Origin: Sphingomonadaceae bacterium | Lineage (GTDB): Bacteria; Pseudomonadota; Alphaproteobacteria; Sphingomonadales; Sphingomonadaceae | DNA length: 42,275 bases | Direction of reading: 5' to 3' | NCBI GenBank assembly: GCA_016000085.1 | Contig: JAECRT010000004.1 | Span: forward strand, 39,168 to 81,442 | Shown: positions 16,120 to 24,091 of the stretch, piece after piece | Position numbering within the stretch: position 1 is the stretch's first letter | Layout of the letters: every line of letters starts with the position of its first letter | Program-made: the position numbers and the translations under genes | The notes under the pieces: model-generated | The model's input: only the letters and a program-made list of their open reading frames with translations | Told to the model about the DNA's origin: nothing | Database searches by the model: none

Positions 16120-16155
16120 GGCCGGTTCGGATCATCCGAATCGGCCTTTTCTTTT
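16120..16155 (+). terminator. rho-independent terminator after the SleB-type gene
   Basis: GGCCGGTTCGGAT (16120-16132) and ATCCGAATCGGCC (16134-16146) form a long stem (one G-U pair) followed by TTTTCTTTT. It lies 58 bases after the SleB-type stop and 28 bases before the mmcB start, so the mmcB promoter must overlap it or sit inside it unless mmcB is transcribed by read-through. Confidence 0.88.
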
Positions 16156-16182
16156 GTTCCCCACTTGTTCTATGATCGGTCG

Positions 16183-16677
16183 ATGAGTAGCGCCCCGATA
16201 GAGACCTGTTCACCCCTGACCGACGGCACCGCGCAGGCCGTAGCGCGCGGTACGCTGCGCCTTTTCTATCGCCATGACATGAGCGGAATTCTGGAAGTGC
16301 CGCTGCCCAACGGCCGCCGCGCCGACATCATGGCGATCGACGGAGCCGGGCGGCTGACCATCGTGGAAATCAAGTGCAGCCGCGCCGACCTGTTGGGCGA
16401 CATGAAATGGCCGGATTATTTCGATTATTGCGACCGCTATTTCTGGGCGGTGCCGATGGGGTTCGACCTCAGCCTGTTCGATAGCGAGGCGCTGTGGCCC
16501 GCCCGTACCGGGCTGATCGTGGCGGATCAATATGACGCCGAACTGGTGCGCCCCGCGCCGGTGGAGCCGCTGGCGGCGGCACGGCGCAAGGCGGAAACGC
16601 TACGCTTCGCCCGCCGCGCGGCCCGCCGTCTGACGGCGCTGGCCGACCCGGAGCATGTGGCGGAACTGGGGTGGTGA
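16183..16677 (+). CDS. mmcB: MmcB-family DNA repair protein
   Basis: MmcB is a LexA-regulated nuclease-fold protein found in Caulobacter by its role in mitomycin C and UV tolerance. This 164-residue product has the PD-(D/E)xK-like core 'GRRADIMAIDGAGRLTIVEIKCSRADLLGDMKWPDY', where the acid and 'EIK' residues are visible, followed by 'DYCDRYFWAVP' and 'TGLIVAD'. Start ATG 16183 (MSSAPIE) is chosen because upstream codons cross the terminator. I did not find an evident SOS box before it. The gene ends 80 bases before the YdeI-like gene. Confidence 0.88.
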   Translation: MSSAPIETCSPLTDGTAQAVARGTLRLFYRHDMSGILEVPLPNGRRADIMAIDGAGRLTIVEIKCSRADLLGDMKWPDYFDYCDRYFWAVPMGFDLSLFDSEALWPARTGLIVADQYDAELVRPAPVEPLAAARRKAETLRFARRAARRLTALADPEHVAELGW

Positions 16678-16757
16678 GGTCAAAGGCGCACGTCTTTTGA
16701 CATTTGCCGATCCGATTGCCAGTTTTGCGTCAGACCGATCTGGCTGGAGTATCTTGC

Positions 16758-17063
16758 ATGACGGATGGCTTTCTGCACGGAACCGTTCACCGGGCGCCGG
16801 ATGACTTGCAGGCAGCAATAGCGGCCGATCCGGCTGTCCTGGCGCTGTGGCAGACGCTGACGCCGCTAGGCCGAAACGAATTCATCTGCTGGATCGAGGA
16901 TGCCAAGCAGGCCGCGACGCGGGCCCGCCGCATCGCGCGCAGTTGCGAGGAGATGCTGGAGGGGAAGAAGCGGCCCTGTTGCTGGGCGGGATGCATCCAC
17001 CGCACCGACAAGGCGCCGGGCAAATGGCAGCAGGCGGTCTTGATCGACAAGAAAAAGCGTTAA
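16758..17063 (+). CDS. YdeI/OmpD-associated-like small protein
   Basis: The 101-residue product resembles the C-terminal helical part of YdeI/OmpD-associated (bacteriocin-protection) proteins: 'DDLQAAIAADPAVLALWQTLTPLGRNEFICWIEDAKQAATRARRI' is the usual pattern for these, in which a helix-turn-helix-like 'A...RNEfi.WI..AK...TRarRI' block is conserved. Four Cys-containing residues and a basic C-terminus follow ('CCWAGCIH'). Function of the family is poorly known. Its stop overlaps the stop of the ankyrin gene coming from the other strand (17060-17063). ATG 16758 is preferred over an earlier in-frame start at 16704. Confidence 0.72.
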   Translation: MTDGFLHGTVHRAPDDLQAAIAADPAVLALWQTLTPLGRNEFICWIEDAKQAATRARRIARSCEEMLEGKKRPCCWAGCIHRTDKAPGKWQQAVLIDKKKR

Positions 17064-17674
17064 AATACTGGTCCTTGTACTGGCCCCTTGGGGGTGGTGC
17101 TGGCCTTGGCGGCGGCGAGGGCGTCGACCAGGCCGGGGGTGCGGTTGTCGCGATCGGCATAGTCGCGGGCGGACATGCCCGCGATGCTGTCACGGCGGTC
17201 GGGGTTCGCGCCCTGGGCCACGAGCAGGCGCACAAGGGCCACGTCGCGCAACTGCACCGCGCGGATCAGCGGGGTTTCGCCGCTGCCATTGACCTTGTCC
17301 ACCTGTGCGCCATTGGCGAGCAGGGTCCGTACCCCTTCTTCGAAGCGGCCCTGTACGGCGGCCATCAGGGGGGTATTACCATTATTGTCGGCGAGATTGG
17401 GATTGGCGCCCTTGGCCAGCATGAAGCTGAGCCAGGTTGGGTCGCGGCGGGCGATGACGATGTGCAAGGCGCTTTCGCCGGTCGATACGTCGCGGCTGTT
17501 GACCACGGTCGATCCGGGCTTTTGCAGCAGGTCGGTGGCTTTTTCCCCGTCCTTGTCCTTCACGGCCTTGAGGAAATTATAATTGTCCGAAAACTGGGCC
17601 TGCGCCGCCGTGGGGATCAGCAGCGCGAGCGCCAACGGAGCCAACCATGCGGAAACCTTCACCTTCTTCATCAC
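17060..17674 (-). CDS. exported ankyrin-repeat protein
   Basis: The 204-residue protein has a signal peptide (cleavage likely after 'AAQA') and three to four ankyrin repeats between about residues 60 and 180. Repeats include 'GESALHIVIARRDPTWLSFMLAKGANPN', 'GNTPLMAAVQGRFEEGVRTLLANGAQVD' and 'GETPLIRAVQLRDVALVRLLVAQGANPD'-type units, each 33 residues. Ankyrin repeats bind proteins; an exported one in the periplasm is usually of unknown partner, sometimes guarding catalase or toxin immunity. It diverges from the SCO1 gene across about 50 bases and converges with the YdeI-like gene. A second ATG three bases on is equally possible. Confidence 0.85.
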   Translation of the reverse strand: MMKKVKVSAWLAPLALALLIPTAAQAQFSDNYNFLKAVKDKDGEKATDLLQKPGSTVVNSRDVSTGESALHIVIARRDPTWLSFMLAKGANPNLADNNGNTPLMAAVQGRFEEGVRTLLANGAQVDKVNGSGETPLIRAVQLRDVALVRLLVAQGANPDRRDSIAGMSARDYADRDNRTPGLVDALAAAKASTTPKGPVQGPVF

Positions 17675-17727
17675 ACGCCCCGTTATATTTGCAAATTACG
17701 TCCTAGCAGGGCATGGCTGGCGGCACC

Positions 17728-18366
17728 ATGAACAAAGCGACGATCCTGCTCGCCGTGCCACTGCTGGCCCTGCTTCAAGCCTGTAATATGGGGGGCGGCG
17801 GCAACGCATCAAGCGGTGACAGCGTGCAGGGCGAATTGGCCGGCGCGCGGATCGGCGCGCCCTTCACCCTGACCAATCAGGATGGCAAGCCGACGCAATG
17901 GGACGATTTTAAGGGCCAGTACCGGCTCGTCTATTTCGGCTATACCTATTGTCCGGATGTCTGCCCGGTCGACCTGCAACGCATCATGCAGGCCTTTGCC
18001 CGGTTCGAGAAGGACAAGCCCGCACTGGCAGCCAAGGTGCAGCCGATGCTGATCAGCGTCGATCCGGTGCGGGATACGCCCGCCGTGCTGAAAACCTATG
18101 TCGCAGCGTTCCACCCGCGCCTGATCGGCCTGACCGGCACGCCGGAACAGATCGCCAAGGTGGCGAAGGACTTCGTCGTGATCTATAATGCGGAAGGCAA
18201 AGCGGGGGCGAGCGACTATCTGGTCAGCCACAGCCGCACGCCTTATCTGTTCGATGGCGATGGAAAGCCCGTGGCGTTGGTGCCGGTGGACGATCCGGGG
18301 ACGCCGGACGTTGACGAGGGCGCACCCGACGCGGTGCTGGCCTTCCTTGAAAAATGGGTCAAGTGA
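17728..18366 (+). CDS. SCO1/SenC-family copper chaperone lipoprotein
   Basis: SCO proteins deliver copper to, or reduce cysteines of, the CuA centre of cytochrome c oxidase. The 212-residue product has a lipoprotein signal with lipobox 'LLQAC' (Cys19), a short Gly/Ser linker and a thioredoxin fold. The copper ligands are the CxxxC in 'YCPDVCP' and the conserved histidine in 'LVSHSRTPYLFD'. 'ISVDPVRDTP' is also typical. Start ATG 17728 (MNKATILL) puts the lipobox at the usual distance; ATG 17713 would lengthen it. YcgN follows after three bases. No cytochrome oxidase genes are in the window. Confidence 0.92.
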   Translation: MNKATILLAVPLLALLQACNMGGGGNASSGDSVQGELAGARIGAPFTLTNQDGKPTQWDDFKGQYRLVYFGYTYCPDVCPVDLQRIMQAFARFEKDKPALAAKVQPMLISVDPVRDTPAVLKTYVAAFHPRLIGLTGTPEQIAKVAKDFVVIYNAEGKAGASDYLVSHSRTPYLFDGDGKPVALVPVDDPGTPDVDEGAPDAVLAFLEKWVK

Positions 18367-18369
18367 CGG

Positions 18370-18795
18370 TTGGACTTCTGGGAAAAGCCGCTCGACAGGC
18401 TGGACCGTGCCGAATGGGAAGCTCTGTGCGACGGATGCGGCAAATGCTGCCTGCATAAGGCTGAAGATGAGGATACGGGGCGGATCTATCCGACCAACGT
18501 CGCCTGCCGCCTGCTCGACCGGCAGAGCGGGCAATGCACCAATTACAAGGACCGGCGCAAATTCGTGCCCGATTGCGTGCGGCTGACCCCGGCGAAGGTC
18601 AAGCAGATCAGCTGGTTGCCGCGAACCTGCGCCTATCGGCTGCGGGAAGAAGGGTTGCCGTTGCCGGAGTGGCATTATCTGGTGTGTGGCGACCGGGAAG
18701 CGGTGCATCGCGCGAAGGAATCGGTGCGCGGCTGGACCGTGGCGGAAGCCGAGGCGGGCGATCTGGAAAATCATCTTGTCGACCGGGACATCTGA
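18370..18795 (+). CDS. YcgN-family cysteine cluster protein (UPF0260)
   Basis: The 141-residue product is a member of the YcgN/UPF0260 family of small cysteine-rich proteins, probably metal-binding (zinc or iron-sulfur). Visible are 'CDGCGKCCLH' near residue 20, then single cysteines in 'NVACRLLD', 'GQCTNY', 'PDCVRLTP', 'RTCAYRL' and 'LVCGD', the normal set. The function is unknown. Translation begins at a TTG (18370) four bases after the SCO1 stop because the family start 'FWEKPLDRL' is there and no ATG is in frame. The YgjP-type gene follows with overlap. Confidence 0.87.
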   Translation: MDFWEKPLDRLDRAEWEALCDGCGKCCLHKAEDEDTGRIYPTNVACRLLDRQSGQCTNYKDRRKFVPDCVRLTPAKVKQISWLPRTCAYRLREEGLPLPEWHYLVCGDREAVHRAKESVRGWTVAEAEAGDLENHLVDRDI

Positions 18796-19486
18796 ACCCG
18801 CGATCCTGATCGATGGCGTCGCCATGCCGGTGCGGGTGCGCCGGTCGGCGCGGGCGCGGGCGTATAAGCTGACGATCGACGGGACGCGCGGCGAATTGCG
18901 GCTGTCGCTGCCTGCGCGGGCGAACCTGAAACGGGCGCTAGGCTGGGCGCAGGAGCATGAGGGCTGGGTGCGGGAGCAACTGGCGCAGCAGCCCGTCGTC
19001 ACCCGGTTGGAGGATGGCGCGGTCTTTCCGTTGGAAGGCCGGGACGTGCGGATTTGCTGGATGGCGGGCGCGACGCGGACGATTCGGCTGGAGCAGGACC
19101 GGCTGGTGGTGGGCGGGGCGGCGGAATCGGTCAGCGCGCGGGTGCTGCGCTGGCTCAAGCTGCGCGCCAGGGCCGTGCTGGAGACGGAAAGCCACGAACT
19201 GGCGCGGGAGCATGGGTTGATCGTCGCATCGGTCGGCGTGGGCGATACGCGTAGCCGCTGGGGCAGTTGCGCGTCGTCGGGCGCGATCCGCTACAGTTGG
19301 CGGCTGATCCTTGCTCCGCCCTATGTGCGGCGATCGACGGTGGCGCATGAACTGGCGCATCTGCTGCACATGGATCATAGCGCGGCCTTTCACGCGGCGC
19401 ATGCGCGGATATATGGGGCGGACCCGAAACCCGCGCGCGCCTGGTTAAAGGCCCATGGCGCCGGATTGCACCGCTACACGGCCTGA
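18776..19486 (+). CDS. YgjP/SprT-like zinc metalloprotease (DUF45)
   Basis: The product (about 236 residues) contains the DUF45/YgjP domain: 'VRVRRSARARAYKLTIDGTRGELRLSLP' at the N-terminus, 'SRWGSCASSGAIRYSWRLILAPP', then the zinc motif 'VAHELAHLLHMDHSAAF', where HExxH plus a later His bind zinc, and 'ARAWLKAHG' at the end. Substrate is unknown. The start is uncertain: TTG 18776 inside ycgN's end, or ATG 18824; the domain starts near both. The coupling to ycgN suggests joint transcription with SCO1. Minus-strand trhO converges with it, with only two bases between stops. Confidence 0.88.
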   Translation: MSTGTSEPAILIDGVAMPVRVRRSARARAYKLTIDGTRGELRLSLPARANLKRALGWAQEHEGWVREQLAQQPVVTRLEDGAVFPLEGRDVRICWMAGATRTIRLEQDRLVVGGAAESVSARVLRWLKLRARAVLETESHELAREHGLIVASVGVGDTRSRWGSCASSGAIRYSWRLILAPPYVRRSTVAHELAHLLHMDHSAAFHAAHARIYGADPKPARAWLKAHGAGLHRYTA

Positions 19487-19488
19487 GT

Positions 19489-20298
19489 TCAGGCGGGGCA
19501 GTCATGCTCCGCGTCGCTGCGGTGGGCGAGGCCGCATTGCTGGCACACGACATGGCCGCCCGGTTTCAGCCCATGGCCGACCGCGACCCGTTCGTCGAAG
19601 ACATAGCAGTCGCCCTGCCAGCGGCTGTCGGCTTCCGGCATATCCTCCAGATAGCGCAATATGCCGCCACGCAGATGATAGACATCGTCGAAGCCGCGGG
19701 CCTTGACCAGCGCGGTGGACTTTTCGCAGCGAATGCCGCCGGTGCAGAACATGGCGATCTTTGGCGTGCGACCCTGTTCGCGCAAATTGGCGGCGAAGGC
19801 GTCGAACCAGGCGGGAAAGTCGCGGAACGACCGCGTGCCGGGGTCGATCGCGCGTTCGAACGTGCCGACCGCCACTTCATAGGCGTTGCGCGTGTCGATC
19901 AGGATCGTGTCGGGATCGGCGATCAGGGCGTTCCATGCCACCGGGTCGAGATGGGTGCCCGCCGCATGGGCGGGGTTAAGGTCGCCTGCGCCCAGCGTGA
20001 CGATTTCCGCCTTCACCTTCACTTTCATCCGGGCGAAAGGCGCGGCGGCCGCCTGGGAATATTTGACGTCGAGATCGGCGCAGCCGGGCAGCGCGCGGAT
20101 GTGCGCAACGAGCGTGGCGATAGCGGAGGCGCTGCCCGCGACCGTGCCGTTAATGCCTTCATGCGCCAGGATCAGCGTGCCGCAGGTGCCAAGGTCGGCG
20201 CACAGGGCGCGCAGATCGGCCGCGCAGGTGGCGGGATCGGCAAAGGGCGCGAAGCGATAGAGGGCGGCGACAGTGAAGGCAGAAGCGGTTGCAGGCAT
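19489..20298 (-). CDS. trhO: tRNA uridine(34) hydroxylase, rhodanese family (TrhO/YceA)
   Basis: TrhO uses oxygen to make 5-hydroxyuridine at position 34 of tRNA. The 269-residue product has the N-terminal acylphosphatase-like domain ('EGINGTVAGS'), then a rhodanese domain with 'ILIDTRNAYEVAVGTFERAIDP' and the active-site cysteine block 'MFCTGGIRCEKSTAL', and 'GFDDVYHLRGGILRYLE'. A C-terminal short Cys cluster 'CQQCGLAH...DC' could bind metal. ATG 20298 (MPATASAF) is preferred; the frame is open 30 bases further upstream. It diverges from pdeM with a short CCACTTGAAAGTGG palindrome between (20325-20338). Confidence 0.92.
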   Translation of the reverse strand: MPATASAFTVAALYRFAPFADPATCAADLRALCADLGTCGTLILAHEGINGTVAGSASAIATLVAHIRALPGCADLDVKYSQAAAAPFARMKVKVKAEIVTLGAGDLNPAHAAGTHLDPVAWNALIADPDTILIDTRNAYEVAVGTFERAIDPGTRSFRDFPAWFDAFAANLREQGRTPKIAMFCTGGIRCEKSTALVKARGFDDVYHLRGGILRYLEDMPEADSRWQGDCYVFDERVAVGHGLKPGGHVVCQQCGLAHRSDAEHDCPA

Positions 20299-20363
20299 GG
20301 CCGCGCCTATAGGCGTTCGGGCCGCCACTTGAAAGTGGGCCGCCGACGGCGCATAGCCGGGTC

Positions 20364-21023
20364 ATGGTTCCCCTTTCGTTCGCGGGTCACGATTTTCTGG
20401 CGCTACCAGAGGCGGCGTTGTTCTGGCCCGCGCGATCCGCGCTGCTGGTCGCGGACCTGCATTTCGAGAAGGCGAGCTGGTTCGGGCGTTTTGGCCAGTT
20501 CCTGCCGCCCCATGATAGCTTGGCGACGTTGGATGTGATCGAAATGCTGGTCGAGCGGACCGGCGCGCGGGCGCTGTGGTCGCTGGGCGACAGTTTCCAC
20601 GATGCCGATGGCGCGGCGCGGTTGGACCGGCGCGCGCGCGACAAGCTCGATTCCCTTACCGAACGGCTGGAATGGACCTGGATAACCGGGAACCATGACG
20701 TCGGCATGGGCGTCATGCCGGGCGGACGGAGAGTGGCGGAAGCCGAGCTGGACGGAATATGGTTGCGCCATGAAGCGGAACCGCGCGATTCCCGACCCGA
20801 AATATCCGGCCACTTCCATCCCAAGTTTCGACTGTCGCTGCGCGGGCGCCATGTGTCGCGCCGCTGCTTCGTGGGATCACCGACGAAGCTGATTCTGCCT
20901 GCGCTGGGTGCCCTGACAGGAGGGCTGGATGCCGGGCATGGAGAAATTCGACGCGCGGTTGGACCTGGCGCGGCCGCTCTGGTGCCGGTCGCGGACCGTA
21001 TGTTGCGCTTTCCGTTACCGTAA
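20364..21023 (+). CDS. pdeM: ligase-associated DNA damage response endonuclease-like metallophosphoesterase, PdeM
   Basis: The 219-residue protein is a calcineurin-like phosphoesterase of the PdeM type, named for being part of a cluster with a DNA ligase, an exonuclease and a helicase in DNA repair. Metal-binding motifs in order: 'LLVADLHFEKASWF', 'LGDSFHDADG' , 'WITGNHDVGM', 'SGHFHPKFRL'. The length fits the family. Here the ligase, exonuclease and Lhr-like helicase are not next to it, so it is an orphan and its repair role is inferred from the family only. The stop codon lies in a hairpin (21009-21039). Start ATG 20364. Confidence 0.85.
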   Translation: MVPLSFAGHDFLALPEAALFWPARSALLVADLHFEKASWFGRFGQFLPPHDSLATLDVIEMLVERTGARALWSLGDSFHDADGAARLDRRARDKLDSLTERLEWTWITGNHDVGMGVMPGGRRVAEAELDGIWLRHEAEPRDSRPEISGHFHPKFRLSLRGRHVSRRCFVGSPTKLILPALGALTGGLDAGHGEIRRAVGPGAAALVPVADRMLRFPLP

Positions 21024-21212
21024 AGAAACGTTACGGAAACCGGAAATTTACCCGTTGCGGATATACCACAGGGTATGAAGATCATGTCGTCTCATCGCGT
21101 ACAAGGCGCGGAAATGCTGGGCTCTCTTGCGTTGAGCCTGCTGTGGCAGCATAATCACCCACGGTTTCCGACACAGAAAAAATCTGTGCGGACCAGGAGA
21201 GGATCAACCAGA
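21024..21212 (+). promoter_or_regulatory. leader of the TonB-receptor gene with two hairpins
   Basis: The 189-bp upstream stretch holds an inverted repeat TTTCCGT/ACGGAAA (21009-21039, overlapping the pdeM stop). Just before the ribosome site it has a hairpin CCG-CACAG/CTGTG-CGG at 21168-21191 with an A-rich loop. The Shine-Dalgarno AGGAGAGG begins at 21195 and the ATG is 21213. The lower hairpin is close enough to influence ribosome access. No known riboswitch is recognised. Confidence 0.4.
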
Positions 21213-24023
21213 ATGACTAGCAAGAAGCTTTGGCTGACGACCGCCGCCGGGATCGCACTGGCTATGGGCACGACTACCGTACAGGCGCAGGAGGCCGTTG
21301 GGCCGACCACGCCGCAGGAGGCTCCTGCTGACGATGGAGCCAACATCATCGTTACCGCCACCCGCCGCGCCAGCCCGCTGTCCGATGTGCCGATCGCGGT
21401 GTCGGCGGTGAGCGCGCAGGCGATGCAAAATAGCGGGGCGAGCGATATTCGCACCCTCAACCAGCTGGCACCGTCGCTGCTCGTATCGTCGACCGGTTCG
21501 GAAGCCAATGCGTCGGCCCGTATTCGTGGCATCGGCACGGTGGGCGACAATCCAGGTCTGGAAAGCTCGGTCGCGGTCTTCATCGACGGCGTCTATCGCT
21601 CGCGCACCGGGGCGGGCCTCAACGAACTGGGCGAAGTCGAGCGGGTGGAAGTGCTGCGCGGGCCGCAAGGAACGCTGTTCGGTCGCAATGCGTCGGCTGG
21701 CCTTATCAACATCATCAGCAAGGCGCCGGAGTTCACCTTTGGCGCCAAGGGTGAAGTCACTTACGGCAATTATGACTATTGGCGGCTGTCGGGCCGAGTG
21801 ACCGGGCCGATCGCCGATGGCGTCGCGCTGAGCCTGGACGGCGTATGGTCGAAACGGGACGGATTTTACAAGCTGCTGGATACGGCAGGCAACACGGTCG
21901 GCGATACCAATGACCGCAACCGTTACTTTCTGCGCGGGCAGGCGTTGATCGAGCCGAACGACGCGCTCTCCATTCGCCTGATCGGTGATTATACCAATCG
22001 CGATGAAAGCTGCTGCGGCGCGGCCTATACCGAAACGCGCGAGCGGCGTCCGGTGGCAGGCGGGGGCTATAGCGTGGCCCCGTTCAACCGCATTGCTGCG
22101 ATATTGGCCGGACAGGGCGGGGTGTTTGCCGCTGACCCCTATGACCGTGAACTGACCATCACGCCGGGCCGGGATTATGTGAGCAAGCTCAAGGACTGGG
22201 GCGTTTCGGGCGAGGTCAATTATGATCTGGGCGAGGCGAAGCTGACCAGCATCACCGCCTATCGCGACTATAAGTCGCGGGATTATGGCGATTATGACTA
22301 TAACCGCGCGGATCTGCTCTATCGCGATCCCAACACCTTCCGCCAGTTCAAGACATTCACCCAGGAATTGCGGGCGCAGGGATCGGCCTTTGGCGGGAAG
22401 CTCGATTGGCTGGTTGGTGGCTATTACGCCAATGAGAAGCTGACGTTGGAGGATAATATCCGTTTCGGCGCGGACTATGGGCGCTTTGCGGCCTGTCGCC
22501 TGATGGCCGGTTCGGGCGTGAACAGCAATTTCACTGCTCCCCAGCTGGCGGCGTGCGGCAGTGGACTGGCGACCCAGCCGCTGATTACGGGCACGCAGGC
22601 GAATCTCAATGCCGGGCTGACCGCAGCGTTGATCGGGCGCGGGGTGCTTCCGGCGGTTGCGGCGGCGCAGGCCGGGGCCATTTCCACCGGGTTGGGCAAC
22701 GGACTGCGCGCACTGGCGGCGATCCCGTCGGGTACGGGCGATGAAGCCTCGCAATATTTTCAGAAGAGCAAGAACTGGGCGCTTTTCACCCATAATATCA
22801 TTCATGTAACCAATCGGCTCGATCTGACGGTGGGCGTGCGCTATACCCGCGAAACCAAGCGCTTTTCCGCTGATCTCAACAATAATAACGCGACCTGCGC
22901 GGCGCTTCAGTCTTCGGCCCTGCCGGGGATCGCGACCAATCCGGCGCTCGGCAGCGCGGCTGCGCTGGCGGGCGGCATATTGACGCTGGGCTGCCTGGGC
23001 AACGCGTCCACCACGCTCAATGCGCTCAATCTGAACGACAAGATGACCGATGGCGAATTTTCCGGGACGGGTGTGCTGTCGTGGAAGGCGACCGACGATC
23101 TGCTGCTCTATGGCAGCTATTCGAAGGGCTATAAGGCGGGCGGCTATAATCTCGACCGGTTCGAGTTGGGATCGACCGGCCTGAACGCCGTCCCCGCCGT
23201 CTTTTCGCCGCGCAGCGATGCCGACGCGGCGAGCCTGCGCTTTGCCGCGGAAAAGGTGGATGCGTTCGAAGTGGGGCTGAAATACAGCCAGCCCAAATGG
23301 AGCGCGAACATCGCCGCCTTCCGGCAGGAGTTCAAGAATTTCCAGCTGAATACGTTCAACGGCACCAGCTTCGTCGTGCAGAACATCAATGGTTGTGACG
23401 GCGCGTTGAGCGCCGCGCGGACCTGCGCATCGGGCGATGTCGCGCCGGGCCTCATCAGCCAGGGCGTGGAACTGGAAATGTCGGCAACGCCCGCGCGCAA
23501 CTTCCGCGTGACGGGCGGATTCACCTGGGCGCGGGCGAAATTCGCCAACCGGCTGGTCGGCAGCAGCGACGGCAGCGTGCCGCTCGACCCGGCATTGTTC
23601 CTGCTGCCCGGTTCGATCAACAGCAATGCGCCGCAAGCCGTGACGACGGCCAGCGTCGCGTGGACGCCGGACATCGGCACGGGCGGGCTGTCGGCGCTCT
23701 TCTACGTCGATGGGCGTATGACCAGCGGCTATGATACCGGATCGGACCTGTTCCCCGAAAAATATCAGGACGGCTACGCGATCTTCAACGCCCGTGTAGG
23801 TATTCGCGGGCCGAACCAGCGCTGGGCGGTGGAATTCTGGGGTCAGAATATCTTCAACCAGGATTATACGCAGGTTTCGTTCAGCAGCCCGCTGCAATCG
23901 AGTAGCCCGGCGACATCGACCACCGGGCAGTTCGCGCAGGGCGGTGTGATGGCGAACCAGCTCATCTCCTCCTATCTGGCCGAGCCGCGCACCTATGGGG
24001 TCACGCTGCGCGGATCGTTCTAA
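21213..24023 (+). CDS. TonB-dependent receptor
   Basis: The 936-residue outer-membrane receptor has a signal peptide (to 'TVQAQ'), then an N-terminal TonB-box-like region 'NIIVTATRR', a plug domain with 'VPIAVSAVSAQAMQ', 'SARIRGIGT', 'SSVAVFIDGVYRSR' and 'VERVEVLRGPQGTLFGRNASAGLINIISKAP', and a long beta-barrel. It ends with 'PRTYGVTLRGSF', the usual terminal strand and Phe. Several loops contain pairs of cysteines ('CRLMAG'...'AACGSG'; 'NATCAAL'...'LGCLGN'; 'GCDGAL'...'TCASGD'), suggesting disulfide-stabilised extracellular loops. Energy for uptake comes from TonB-ExbBD; the ligand (siderophore, sugar, plant polymer, aromatic) is not readable. A strong terminator follows, so it is likely transcribed alone. 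Ribosome site AGGAGAGG supports the start. Confidence 0.93.
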   Translation: MTSKKLWLTTAAGIALAMGTTTVQAQEAVGPTTPQEAPADDGANIIVTATRRASPLSDVPIAVSAVSAQAMQNSGASDIRTLNQLAPSLLVSSTGSEANASARIRGIGTVGDNPGLESSVAVFIDGVYRSRTGAGLNELGEVERVEVLRGPQGTLFGRNASAGLINIISKAPEFTFGAKGEVTYGNYDYWRLSGRVTGPIADGVALSLDGVWSKRDGFYKLLDTAGNTVGDTNDRNRYFLRGQALIEPNDALSIRLIGDYTNRDESCCGAAYTETRERRPVAGGGYSVAPFNRIAAILAGQGGVFAADPYDRELTITPGRDYVSKLKDWGVSGEVNYDLGEAKLTSITAYRDYKSRDYGDYDYNRADLLYRDPNTFRQFKTFTQELRAQGSAFGGKLDWLVGGYYANEKLTLEDNIRFGADYGRFAACRLMAGSGVNSNFTAPQLAACGSGLATQPLITGTQANLNAGLTAALIGRGVLPAVAAAQAGAISTGLGNGLRALAAIPSGTGDEASQYFQKSKNWALFTHNIIHVTNRLDLTVGVRYTRETKRFSADLNNNNATCAALQSSALPGIATNPALGSAAALAGGILTLGCLGNASTTLNALNLNDKMTDGEFSGTGVLSWKATDDLLLYGSYSKGYKAGGYNLDRFELGSTGLNAVPAVFSPRSDADAASLRFAAEKVDAFEVGLKYSQPKWSANIAAFRQEFKNFQLNTFNGTSFVVQNINGCDGALSAARTCASGDVAPGLISQGVELEMSATPARNFRVTGGFTWARAKFANRLVGSSDGSVPLDPALFLLPGSINSNAPQAVTTASVAWTPDIGTGGLSALFYVDGRMTSGYDTGSDLFPEKYQDGYAIFNARVGIRGPNQRWAVEFWGQNIFNQDYTQVSFSSPLQSSSPATSTTGQFAQGGVMANQLISSYLAEPRTYGVTLRGSF

Positions 24024-24034
24024 GCGGCTCATAG

Positions 24035-24075
24035 AAAAAAGGCCCGCCCTGCGTCATGCGGGGCGGGCCTTTTTC
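24035..24075. terminator. bidirectional rho-independent terminator
   Basis: GGCCCGCCC (24041-24049) and GGGCGGGCC (24061-24069) form a perfect 9-bp stem around an 11-base loop (itself able to pair GCGTCATGC). It is preceded by A residues and followed by TTTTT, so it can end both the TonB-receptor transcript (plus) and the YggS transcript (minus), which converge here. Confidence 0.92.
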
Positions 24076-24091
24076 ATGGCGGCGGCGCGGC

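Noticed and set aside
16679-16701. GTCAAAG...CTTTTGAC inverted repeat before the YdeI-like gene
   Set aside because: Imperfect and short; could be a chance hairpin, with no second copy to support an operator.
20325-20338. CCACTTGAAAGTGG palindrome between trhO and pdeM as an operator
   Set aside because: Short, and could be chance in a 65-bp gap; kept only as a note in the trhO entry.
21204-24032. 942-codon open frame opposite the TonB-receptor gene
   Set aside because: High-GC antisense shadow. The plus strand encodes a complete receptor with all domain motifs, and the minus product has Arg/His/Gly-rich composition.
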